Below are positions 16,903 to 24,234 of a DNA stretch of 64,000 nt, in pieces (position 1 is the stretch's first letter; every line of letters begins with the position of its first letter). This DNA comes from Chryseobacterium taichungense (GTDB lineage: Bacteria; Bacteroidota; Bacteroidia; Flavobacteriales; Weeksellaceae). The DNA lies in the NCBI RefSeq assembly GCF_900109935.1, contig NZ_FOBV01000001.1, positions 248,001-312,000 on the forward strand, given 5' to 3'. Position numbers and translations under genes: made by a program. The notes under the pieces were generated by a model. That model saw only the letters and a list, made by a program, of their open reading frames with translations. It was not told where the DNA came from and did not search any database.

Positions 16903-17502
16903 TTAATTAAATAAAAGTGTTTTCTTGATATTTTTCCCTTTCCTGATCCTCCATGCGTGGTAGGAACTCGGAACGTCATATTGCCATTTCGGGAGAATCA
17001 GGATAATAAGAATTACATCAATATGCGCGATAAATCCTAAAATAACTGTAAGATAAAATGCCCATCCAGCTTCTTGGAATCCGATGAGATAGGTAAAAGC
17101 AATAAGCAAACTTATTCCCCACATTTTTGATAAAAAAGCATGGGTACAGGTTTCTTTTTTAAATTTCAGAATGCTTATGATGTAGCAAAGCGCTTCCATA
17201 CTCAGGATTAAAAGAATGCCGATCCATTCATCTTTTATCAAGTCAGGGTTTAAGAAGTACACTGCAAATCCTAATGAAAGCCAGAAAACCAAATCGGTCT
17301 GACTGTCCAGCCTCCGCAATTTTTCAGAAGACACGCCAACTTTCCGGGCGATGATTCCGTCAAAAATATCAGTCAATAGTCCGAAATACATTAAACTTAA
17401 AATAAAAAATCCAGACACTTCTCCTTTGAAATAAGCTAATAAAATGATAATCGGAGCAAGAATAAATCTTATAGCAATTAAAATATAGGGTATAGTTTTC
17501 AT
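16903..17502 (-). CDS. CDP-alcohol phosphatidyltransferase family protein
   Basis: A 199-residue integral membrane protein with about six helices. It carries the family's catalytic motif in DIFDGIIARKVGVSSEKLRR-LDSQTD, where DG-x2-AR-x8-[G]-x3-D-x3-D is expected; all four acidic residues and the Arg are present, but the Gly position is Leu. Such enzymes exchange CMP for an alcohol on a phospholipid precursor; the alcohol acceptor is unknown. The ATG at 17502 is chosen because it leaves a 4-nt gap to the preceding stop and starts just before the first helix (TIPYILIAIRFILAPIIILL). It is the middle gene of a three-gene operon. Confidence 0.82.
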   Translation of the reverse strand: MKTIPYILIAIRFILAPIIILLAYFKGEVSGFFILSLMYFGLLTDIFDGIIARKVGVSSEKLRRLDSQTDLVFWLSLGFAVYFLNPDLIKDEWIGILLILSMEALCYIISILKFKKETCTHAFLSKMWGISLLIAFTYLIGFQEAGWAFYLTVILGFIAHIDVILIILILPKWQYDVPSSYHAWRIRKGKNIKKTLLFN

Positions 17503-17506
17503 GGTT

Positions 17507-18181
17507 CTAAAAATTAATAATTGGTAAACTTCTTTTTCCATTTTTATTCCACAAGCCGATTTGCAGCCCTTTCAATTTTTTAGACTTATTGATAAGACCT
17601 ATCTGCATGCCTTTTCCATCCTTGTTAGAATTATACCCTCCAATTTGTATCCCCCGCATTATTTCTGCATTATTAAAAATCGAAATACTCACACCATTCA
17701 ATTTTTTGGAATGAACACCTAAAGATGATACAAAAAAACCGTTTCCTGTTTCAATATAAGTAGTAAAAAAAGTTCCTGAAATGCCATTCATTGTATGCCC
17801 GTAATTATAAAGAGAAAGGGTGAGTCCATTATGACTGATGCCTTTTAAATAGCCTGCCGCTGAAATATTAAGCCCGTTAATCTTTATAAATTCTGTATCC
17901 TGATCTTTTTCCGGATCGTACAACATCCAAAATAAAATACCTAGCGGGTTAACCTCTATATTTAAGCCATTTACTTTTTGAAGTAGTTCGGTATCTTGCT
18001 TTTTAACAATGTATTTTGAATCAAAACCTAACCCAAAAGTCAAACCATTTACTTTATCTGTTTTTTTATTTAAAGGAGTTAAAGCGATTAATTTTGCGTT
18101 TTGTATCTTCAAAGTATCATCCTGTGCTTTAATAAAATTAATTATTAAAAGGCTCATTATTAATAAAATCCGTATTTTCAT
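17507..18181 (-). CDS. LA_2272-type surface-repeat exported protein
   Basis: A 224-residue exported protein with a signal peptide (residues 1-19, ending IKAQ). From about residue 45 it consists of repeated short units of the form GLxI-x(5-8)-G, for example VNGLNIEVNPLG, INGLNISAAGYL, LNGVSISIFNN and MRGIQIGGYN, and ends GLQIGLWNKNGKRSLPIINF. This tandem pattern, and the closing KRSLPIINF in particular, is that of the LA_2272 surface-repeat proteins, which are predicted outer-membrane or surface beta structures of unknown role. It is the first gene of an operon with a phosphatidyltransferase and an unknown exported protein, and is divergent from a HTH regulator. Confidence 0.78.
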   Translation of the reverse strand: MKIRILLIMSLLIINFIKAQDDTLKIQNAKLIALTPLNKKTDKVNGLTFGLGFDSKYIVKKQDTELLQKVNGLNIEVNPLGILFWMLYDPEKDQDTEFIKINGLNISAAGYLKGISHNGLTLSLYNYGHTMNGISGTFFTTYIETGNGFFVSSLGVHSKKLNGVSISIFNNAEIMRGIQIGGYNSNKDGKGMQIGLINKSKKLKGLQIGLWNKNGKRSLPIINF

Positions 18182-18264
18182 AATTCATTTTTTAAAAATT
18201 GATGATTCAAAATTATTAGCAGAAACTGCGCAAATGAATGCGGAAAAAAATTAAAATAAATTTC

Positions 18265-18272
18265 TAAATTTG
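18265..18272 (+). promoter_or_regulatory. -7 box of HTH gene
   Basis: TAAATTTG, 15 nt upstream of the ATG at 18288, matches TAnnTTTG. Confidence 0.5.
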
Positions 18273-18287
18273 TGAAAATCGCAAAAC

Positions 18288-19220
18288 ATGTATCAGGAAC
18301 TTTTACTCAAGCAGATTCGGAGAAAGATTGGTGACAAGTCTCTTAATGACGAAATTTCAAATATTCTTAATATAAGTTATGACGCTGCTCACCGGAGAAC
18401 TTCACTGAAAGCGAAATTCAGTTTTGAGGAAGCTCTTGAACTGGCAAAATATTTTCAGATTTCATTAGATCAGTTCCAGGCTTCTGATCATCAAATCGTT
18501 GTGAGAAAAACTTCTGCTGTAGCCAAAACTGAGGATTTGGAATCTTTCTTTAAAAACAACCTTCATGTTTTCGAAAATCTTCCCCTAAACGATAAAATGA
18601 CAATCTATTATTCAGCGAAAGACATTCCATTTTTTTATACGCTTTCCGATACATTGCTTTCTCGTTTTAAAATTTATGTCTGGATGAATCTGCTGAATGC
18701 AAAACAGGTTTTCGTCCCTTTCCTGCAATTTTCTTCTCCAAATTTCCAACTTAATACTAAAGAGCTGAGAAAAAAATATGAAGAACAAAATGTGATTGAA
18801 TTATGGAACGACATGACGGTTTCCAGTATTTTACAGCAGATTATTTACTATTACGAAACCGGCCTTCTGAAAAATCATGAAGCACAGATCATCCTAAAAG
18901 AACTGAAGGAATTAATAGAATATATTGAACAAAAAACAGAAAGCAATCCAAAATTTCATTTATATGAAAATGAACTAATGCATCTTTCGAATGACATTTT
19001 TTTTCATCACCCGCAGCAATCTCTTTTTGCGATTCCTACTAATATGTTTGGATATATTTTAGTTAACGATGAAAAAACCTGTAAAGAAACACAGAATTAC
19101 TTTGAGCATCAGATTAAAAATTCAAAGTCACTGAATACTTCCGGCAATCGGGACCGGAAAATATTTTTCAATAAAATGTATGTACAGATTGAAAAGATAT
19201 ATGAAAAAGTGAATTTTTAA
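18288..19220 (+). CDS. HTH DNA-binding transcriptional regulator
   Basis: A 310-residue protein. Residues about 5-65 form a lambda-repressor-like helix-turn-helix (RKIGDKSLNDEISNILNISYDAAHRR, then FSFEEALELAKYFQISLDQF). The remaining 240 residues are helical and acidic with no recognised ligand domain. It resembles the one-component regulators with a BetR/XRE-type N-terminus common in Flavobacteriia. It is divergent from the surface-repeat/phosphatidyltransferase operon, with a 106-bp shared control region, so regulating that operon is a plausible but unproven job. Confidence 0.75.
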   Translation: MYQELLLKQIRRKIGDKSLNDEISNILNISYDAAHRRTSLKAKFSFEEALELAKYFQISLDQFQASDHQIVVRKTSAVAKTEDLESFFKNNLHVFENLPLNDKMTIYYSAKDIPFFYTLSDTLLSRFKIYVWMNLLNAKQVFVPFLQFSSPNFQLNTKELRKKYEEQNVIELWNDMTVSSILQQIIYYYETGLLKNHEAQIILKELKELIEYIEQKTESNPKFHLYENELMHLSNDIFFHHPQQSLFAIPTNMFGYILVNDEKTCKETQNYFEHQIKNSKSLNTSGNRDRKIFFNKMYVQIEKIYEKVNF

Positions 19221-19247
19221 AAATGAATTTCTTTATGTTAAGAAAAA

Positions 19248-19790
19248 TTATTCATCTTTTTTGGAAGGAACCAGAAAAACATCGATAAGACCTTCCGGCA
19301 ACTGCATTTTGATGAATTTTTCTTCTCTGTTCACTTCAAGAATCCAGTCTTTGATCATGGGTATTACGACTTCTTTTCCGTCGAGATTGGTAATAAAGTA
19401 CGTTTGTGCGGTCTGATCATTTACAGATCTGATTACACCACAGTCGTTATCATTTTCATCAACAATATTGTAGCCGATGATTTCATGATAATAGAACTGC
19501 TTCCCTGAAAGTTTAGGTAATGTGGATAACGGCAAATAGACATTTTTGCCTAAAGACTGATCTACCAAAGCTTCGGTAGAATTTTTAAATAAGATATTGA
19601 GCGCATCAGATTTGCTCCAGGTTGTTTTTGCAATAAAAAAAGGAACCAATAATCCGTTGATTTCAACGAATATTGATTCCAGTTTATTGTAAAGCTCGGG
19701 TTGATCGGTATCCAGTTTAAGGATTACGTTTCCCGCAAGTCCGTGTCTGCGTGTGATTTTTCCTAATAAATAGCAATCTTCTTTACGCAT
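19248..19790 (-). CDS. rimM: ribosome maturation factor RimM
   Basis: A 180-residue 30S assembly factor that helps fold the 16S rRNA head domain with S19. The N-terminal RimM barrel starts CYLLGKITRRHGLAGNVILKLDTD (6-29). The PRC-barrel region contains FYYHEIIGYNIVDEND (about 98-113) and VIPMIKDWILEVNREEKFIKMQLPEGL (about 140-166), the standard C-terminal signature. It lies 12 nt behind rpsP, the usual pairing. trmD and rplS do not follow, since a convergent gene comes next. Confidence 0.96.
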   Translation of the reverse strand: MRKEDCYLLGKITRRHGLAGNVILKLDTDQPELYNKLESIFVEINGLLVPFFIAKTTWSKSDALNILFKNSTEALVDQSLGKNVYLPLSTLPKLSGKQFYYHEIIGYNIVDENDNDCGVIRSVNDQTAQTYFITNLDGKEVVIPMIKDWILEVNREEKFIKMQLPEGLIDVFLVPSKKDE

Positions 19791-19801
19791 ACAGGGCTTT
19801 C

Positions 19802-20359
19802 TTATGCTTCAGTGTTTTCTTCTGTAGATTCAGCAGCAGCTTCTCCTTCAGCAGTATTTTCTTCAGCAGGTGCGTTAGCAGCTTCTTCAGCAGCCTTAGC
19901 ATCAGCTTCAGCCTGTGCAGCAGCAGCGATTCTTGCTTCGTTTACTTTAGCTTCAGCTTCTAAAGCAGCTTTTTTAGCATCAGCCTGCGCTTTAGACAAA
20001 CCTTCAACTTTACCTTGAACCTTAGCTTCTTTAGCTTCTACCCAAGCATTGAATCTTTTTTCAGCTTCAGCCTCATCAAAAGCTCCTTTAGCAACACCAC
20101 CTTGTAAGTGTTTTTTGTAAAGAGCACCTTTGTAAGAAAGAATAGCTCTTGCCGTATCAGTTGGCTGAGCACCGTTGTTTAACCACTTTACAGCAGAATC
20201 AACATTTAAATCGATTGTTGCAGGGTTAGTAATTGGGTTGTAAGTTCCTAACTTCTCGATGAATTTACCATCTCTTCTAGCTCTAGAATCTGCAACCACG
20301 ATGTGGAAGAAAGGTTTTCCTTTTTTACCGTGTCTTTGTAATCTGATTTTTACTGACAT
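19802..20359 (-). CDS. rpsP: 30S ribosomal protein S16, C-terminally extended
   Basis: The S16 core occupies about residues 1-85 (VKIRLQRHGKKGKPFFHIVVADSRARRDG, then EKLGTYNPI and AVKWLNNGAQPTDTARAILSYKGA). The remaining 100 residues are a Lys/Ala then Ala/Glu-rich tail (from about 130: repeated EAEAKVNEARIAAAAQAE-type text), making the protein about twice the E. coli length. Such tails are common in this phylum. It is the first gene of an operon with rimM, with a -7 box at 20409-20416. Confidence 0.97.
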   Translation of the reverse strand: MSVKIRLQRHGKKGKPFFHIVVADSRARRDGKFIEKLGTYNPITNPATIDLNVDSAVKWLNNGAQPTDTARAILSYKGALYKKHLQGGVAKGAFDEAEAEKRFNAWVEAKEAKVQGKVEGLSKAQADAKKAALEAEAKVNEARIAAAAQAEADAKAAEEAANAPAEENTAEGEAAAESTEENTEA

Positions 20360-20408
20360 AATGTTTGAATTTTAAGGGAGCTCGTCCCAGTTAAATATTT
20401 TAAGAGTG

Positions 20409-20416
20409 CAAAGATA
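20409..20416 (-). promoter_or_regulatory. rpsP -7 box
   Basis: TATCTTTG on the minus strand, with a TTG about 17 nt further upstream. This fits TTG-N17-21-TAnnTTTG, 49 nt before the rpsP ATG. Confidence 0.55.
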
Positions 20417-20461
20417 CATAAATTTTTAAAATCCAATATAGGTAACACGATAATTTTAAGA

Positions 20462-21301
20462 TTATTTTTTTACTATCTTATATAATAGTGAGTTTTTATT
20501 CTGATAGTTTATCCTTAGATAATAAATCCCAGCGGTCCAACCCCTGCAATCTATTTGATCAGATAAGTCACTGCTTCGAATTGATTTAATTCTTTTTCCC
20601 GAAGCATCCATTATTAAGATTTCTTTTATATTATCCTGACTATCAATGGTGAGAAAATCCGTAACAGGATTAGGATAAATGGTAAGTTTTTTAAAAGAGT
20701 CTGAAAGATCCTGAGTCCCCAGCAAAGTATTGTATTCAATAACGTAATACAATGTATTATCCTGAGACACGTCATTCCATTGCCCTGCTACTCCAAAAGG
20801 CCAATCAGTAAGAGCAAGTCCTAAAGCATGCTGGAAAGAATTAAAGTTGTCCGGTTCACCTCCCCAATTATTATAAAGCCCTCCGACAGGACTTCCCGTG
20901 TAATCACCTTGCCAGAACTCCGCTCCTGTTGTGTCATTATTTCCATCCCAGATCCACGTTCCTTCAACGGCCATATCATTTCCTCCCAACCATACATAAG
21001 AAGCCCCTCCACCATCCGGAGCCATAGTATTACTGTTAATAATGCCGGCATTCTGAACTCCTGAAAAAACAGCATTTTGTTCGTTCTGGTCATTTATTTC
21101 AGCCAAAAAGCCTCCTTTTTCCACGGCACAAGCCGCAGCATCAATCCAATTCTTTTTTTCTTTAACGACCTGATACGTTTTTCCGTTATAGTTAAAAGAA
21201 TACACATTTGCAGGATTGGCACATTGACCGTTAATCTGAATATGGCCAATACTGAACAGAATAGCAGATACCACTTTAAGAAGTAATAAATTTTTTTTCA
21301 T
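20462..21301 (-). CDS. secreted C-type lectin with T9SS sorting domain
   Basis: A 279-residue secreted protein. The ATG at 21301 is chosen because it starts a signal peptide (MKKNLLLLKVVSAILFSIGH, ending near INGQ). Residues about 30-195 form a C-type lectin-like domain: NWIDAAACAVEKGGFLAEIND, YVWLGGND, TWIWDG, the calcium-site-like GGEPDNF, and WND in GQWNDVSQDN. The last 75 residues (LTIYPNPVTDFLTID ... GIYYLRINY ... YKIVKK) are a type A sorting domain for type IX secretion. It should be exported across the outer membrane and attached to or released from the surface. The ligand is unknown. Confidence 0.88.
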   Translation of the reverse strand: MKKNLLLLKVVSAILFSIGHIQINGQCANPANVYSFNYNGKTYQVVKEKKNWIDAAACAVEKGGFLAEINDQNEQNAVFSGVQNAGIINSNTMAPDGGGASYVWLGGNDMAVEGTWIWDGNNDTTGAEFWQGDYTGSPVGGLYNNWGGEPDNFNSFQHALGLALTDWPFGVAGQWNDVSQDNTLYYVIEYNTLLGTQDLSDSFKKLTIYPNPVTDFLTIDSQDNIKEILIMDASGKRIKSIRSSDLSDQIDCRGWTAGIYYLRINYQNKNSLLYKIVKK

Positions 21302-21493
21302 ACAATTGCTTTTAATTTTTGAAATTACATAATTATTCTTTACCGTCAAAAAAAACAGATCTGCCTCATAATGAAGCAGATCTGATATTTTCCTTTAAAC
21401 TAGAATTGATGAAAAAAAATTATAAACAAAATGAAAATATGCTTTATTTTTTTAATTAAAATAAAGCAATTATATAAATTTATTTTTTTTGCT

Positions 21494-22006
21494 TTACATC
21501 ATATTTCCCATATAAAATAATCCCAGACATTTCTGGTTTTCTTCAATCGTTAAAGAATCTTTCAGGTGATCTACGATTTTAGGAGAACTCCAGTAGCAGC
21601 CGATCTCATTCGCCGTACAGGTAAGATACATATTTTGAACCGCCATGGAAACGGCAGCAATTTCTTCCCATTCCGGAACCATTCCACTGAAATTAACCAC
21701 AATAGAAATTACAGCATCCGCTTTATTGATTTTAAAACCAATATCGTTATATTTCTTTTCTAAAAAGAGCTGTTCCGGCTGGGTTGATTTGTAAATAGCC
21801 TGCATTTCTGAAGCTAATTTTGATTTTTCCTCACCTTTAAATATTTTAAAACGCCAGGGTTTTGTACGCTTGTGGTTAGGTGCAAAGGTTGCAGAATTTA
21901 CAATTTCATCTATAATTTCCTGAGAAATTTCCGTATCAGTATAATCTTTAGGAAAGATACTACGTCTTTGCGCTATGATTTCTTTTAAAACTTCTGATTT
22001 ATTCAT
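21494..22006 (-). CDS. nitroreductase family protein
   Basis: A 170-residue FMN-dependent nitroreductase-fold protein. It begins with the FMN phosphate-binding RRSIFPKDYTD (13-23), then NSATFAPNHKRTKPWRFKIF (about 37-56), the dimer helix AAVSMAVQNMYLTCTANEIGCYWSSP (about 117-142) and ends at LGLFYMGNMM. Related proteins usually continue for about 15-20 more residues after LGxFYxG, so the last strand and tail are missing or reduced. The -7 box at 22012-22019 is 6 nt before the ATG. Substrate unknown. Confidence 0.85.
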   Translation of the reverse strand: MNKSEVLKEIIAQRRSIFPKDYTDTEISQEIIDEIVNSATFAPNHKRTKPWRFKIFKGEEKSKLASEMQAIYKSTQPEQLFLEKKYNDIGFKINKADAVISIVVNFSGMVPEWEEIAAVSMAVQNMYLTCTANEIGCYWSSPKIVDHLKDSLTIEENQKCLGLFYMGNMM

Positions 22007-22011
22007 AACAA

Positions 22012-22019
22012 CAAATTTA
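22012..22019 (-). promoter_or_regulatory. -7 box abutting start codon
   Basis: TAAATTTG on the minus strand, with its last base 6 nt ahead of the nitroreductase ATG. It predicts a leaderless or nearly leaderless mRNA. Confidence 0.5.
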
Positions 22020-22061
22020 CAATATGTTATCTGATACTTTATTTATGTCTTACTTATTTTT

Positions 22062-22697
22062 TTAATTATTTAACAACAATTTCCTTTTCCTGTAAGCCAT
22101 TATATTACTTGTAAAGAAAGTTATAAGTATCACAACACCAAGAAACAGAGAAAACCAACGGGTGAATACATTTGCATTGGCAGGCCCCAACAGCTGAAGA
22201 CTGATGAAACAAATTGCATAAATGCTTCCTGAAATGATCCAGAGACGATCCGGATCGGAATACTGTTCTACTAAATATGATTTATTGTAGCTGAGTAATG
22301 GCAAAATCTTATGCTTATCCCAAATCAGTAGTACAAGAATAGCGATCATCATCAAAGAAGTAATAATCCATGTACCCTGAAAAGACAAACTAAGTGTAAT
22401 AATCCAAATATTACTCAAAATTGCCAGAAACACAAGCGCTCCTAAAGTTGCGAAACGCTGGGTCATCAACAATATCCCTGCGATCACTTGTGTCAGCCCG
22501 AGAAAATTCCAGTAAAATCCCGATTGATATAAAGCTTCAAAAAAATAACCGATAGGCTCTGAAGTGGAAACCCTTGTAAATCTCTCTCCCATGACCTTCA
22601 CAAGTCCGGAAGGAAAAAAGGCAAAGCCCAAAAGATAACGTAAATGAATAATAATCCATTGATTGAATGTGTTTGTTCTTAGTTTTTCGAATCTCAT
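22062..22697 (-). CDS. DoxX-like membrane protein
   Basis: A 211-residue integral membrane protein with about six helices. The N-terminal part (LRYLLGFAFFPSGLVKVMGERF, 20-41) and the following LGLTQVIAGILLMTQRFATLGALVFLAILSNIW carry the DoxX-family pattern of a conserved Gly/Lys loop after helix 1 and a GxxxLxxxRFAxLGA turn. DoxX-family proteins have been tied to redox or quinone functions in some organisms, but no cofactor ligand is seen here. It is monocistronic. Confidence 0.7.
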   Translation of the reverse strand: MRFEKLRTNTFNQWIIIHLRYLLGFAFFPSGLVKVMGERFTRVSTSEPIGYFFEALYQSGFYWNFLGLTQVIAGILLMTQRFATLGALVFLAILSNIWIITLSLSFQGTWIITSLMMIAILVLLIWDKHKILPLLSYNKSYLVEQYSDPDRLWIISGSIYAICFISLQLLGPANANVFTRWFSLFLGVVILITFFTSNIMAYRKRKLLLNN

Positions 22698-22790
22698 AAT
22701 AATAGTTTATGTTATATAATATGTATTGCAAGGTACTAAATAAAAATAAAACTCCAATAAAATTGAAGTTATTTTTGGGGAATAATGAAA

Positions 22791-23240
22791 TTAAATGACT
22801 TCTATAATCTTCTGATGAATCTTATTTAAGGTAAATTCATCACCAGGCTTCATGCCCATCATCTTTTTTGCCATAGGGCTTTCAGCGGAAATTGCATAAA
22901 ATCTGTCGCCTTCAAAAAAGAATTCTCCTAAAGAAACGGAAATATAAAACCTTGCTTTATTGGTAATAACCAAAGAACCTAGCTGAACCCTTTCCGTAGA
23001 ATTGTTCAGGACTTTGGCCATATTTCTCTTAAGATCATTTAAAGCTCCTAACTAACGTTGCATCTGGTAAATTTCTTCCTGCATTTCCTCACGCATGCTG
23101 TCATATTTCGGAGTTTTTTTAATATCGCGGCTTGCTTCTAAAGTAAATTCGATAAAGTTTTTTAGCCTTTCTATTTTTTCGGCAATCACGGTTTTTACAT
23201 AATCTCTTATGTTATTTTTCTCAAATACTGTCTTCTCCAT
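22791..23240 (-). pseudogene. GreA-like transcript cleavage factor, interrupted by an amber codon
   Basis: Two pieces in the same frame together give a 149-codon gene. Codons 1-62 (from ATG at 23240) form an N-terminal helical hairpin (IAEKIERLKNFIEFTLEASRDI, then REEMQEEIYQMQR). Codon 63 is TAG (23052-23054). Codons 64 onward read LGALNDLKRNMAKVLNN and then the FKBP-like C-terminal domain of GreA/GreB (ERVQLGSLVITNKARFY ... ISAESPMAKKMMGMKPGDEF). No frameshift is present, and CAG (Gln) to TAG is a single C-to-T change. It may be a real nonsense mutation, a suppressed codon or a sequence error; an internal ATG at 23021 could yield the C-terminal domain alone. Confidence 0.85.
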
Positions 23241-23454
23241 ACATCTAATCTTTATATAAAGATAATATTTTTTACATAATTCATACTTTTGAATATGTTA
23301 AAAACTTGTAATAAGTACCTATGCGATTATTGATTAGCGAATGCTTTTATAATATGATCAGATTTTATAACAAAGAAAAAGATAAAATAACCAAGCATAT
23401 TCGAAAGGACTGAAAAATATTTCAACGATTATTTTGATATGCTATATGCCTAAA

Positions 23455-23483
23455 AAAGCCCTGCAGAAGTTTTGCAGGGCTTT
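23455..23483 (-). terminator. intrinsic terminator
   Basis: An 11-bp stem AAAGCCCTGCA / TGCAGGGCTTT with a 7-nt loop. It lies just beyond the stop codon of the SRPBCC gene on the minus strand. Confidence 0.8.
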
Positions 23484-23487
23484 AGTT

Positions 23488-24021
23488 TTATTTTTCAACT
23501 AAGTTTTTAAGATTAGTAAGGCCTTCTTCATAGGATTTTCCCATCTGATAATCCATCATTGGTCTCATTATTTTCATCATGGCGTCTTGTTCCATGTCCA
23601 TCGTCCAGGTTACTTTTGTAGCGTTTCCTTCAGGAGAAAGTTTAATTTCGGAAGTGGCCTGCCCGTCAAAAGGTCTTTTAAAAATCATTTCTGTTTTCTG
23701 TTTTTGGTTTGTTGCCAGATCTTTGATTTCCTGACAACCTGCTCCTGCGTCATCATTCTTACTGTCCCAACAGTATTTATCACCTATTTCACCGCTGTTT
23801 CCCGAATAGATAATTTTCATACTCGGATCCAGCTTCATCCATGGATTCCATTGATTAAAAGCTTTCATAGAGCTTATCTGTTGCCAGACTTTTTCTTTCG
23901 GAGCTTTAATAACCATAGATTTTTCATAGTGATAATTACCCCCAAAGGCAATCATGGCAATTACTGCGTATACTACAAGGAGAAGAATAATGACACCTAG
24001 AATTTTTAAAATTGTTTTCAT
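23488..24021 (-). CDS. SRPBCC family protein (membrane-anchored)
   Basis: A 177-residue protein with one N-terminal membrane helix (about 6-25, LGVIILLLVVYAVIAMIAF) and a START/polyketide-cyclase-type ligand-binding domain: the strand SMVIKAPKEKVWQQISSM (35-52), the loop NQWNPWMKLDP, and the closing helix DYQMGKSYEEGLTNLKNLVEK. Such domains bind hydrophobic ligands or act as chaperones; the ligand is not predictable. It is monocistronic, followed by a strong terminator and divergent from the M3 peptidase gene. Confidence 0.82.
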   Translation of the reverse strand: MKTILKILGVIILLLVVYAVIAMIAFGGNYHYEKSMVIKAPKEKVWQQISSMKAFNQWNPWMKLDPSMKIIYSGNSGEIGDKYCWDSKNDDAGAGCQEIKDLATNQKQKTEMIFKRPFDGQATSEIKLSPEGNATKVTWTMDMEQDAMMKIMRPMMDYQMGKSYEEGLTNLKNLVEK

Positions 24022-24234
24022 AGTCCATATTATTTAAGATTAATTTTTTTTCAGTGAGCAGTGTTTGAAATAGTTGTTAAAAATAATCAATTCACCATAA
24101 TCTCCACTTCGCATATGACAAGATTTATCAACTACCGTAATTCTGTCACATCTTCTTATTCAGGCATCATTTTTGAGCAATTTTGCTGTCGATTCAAGAG
24201 AATCATTAAATTTACAAGAATTAAAATTTTGAAC

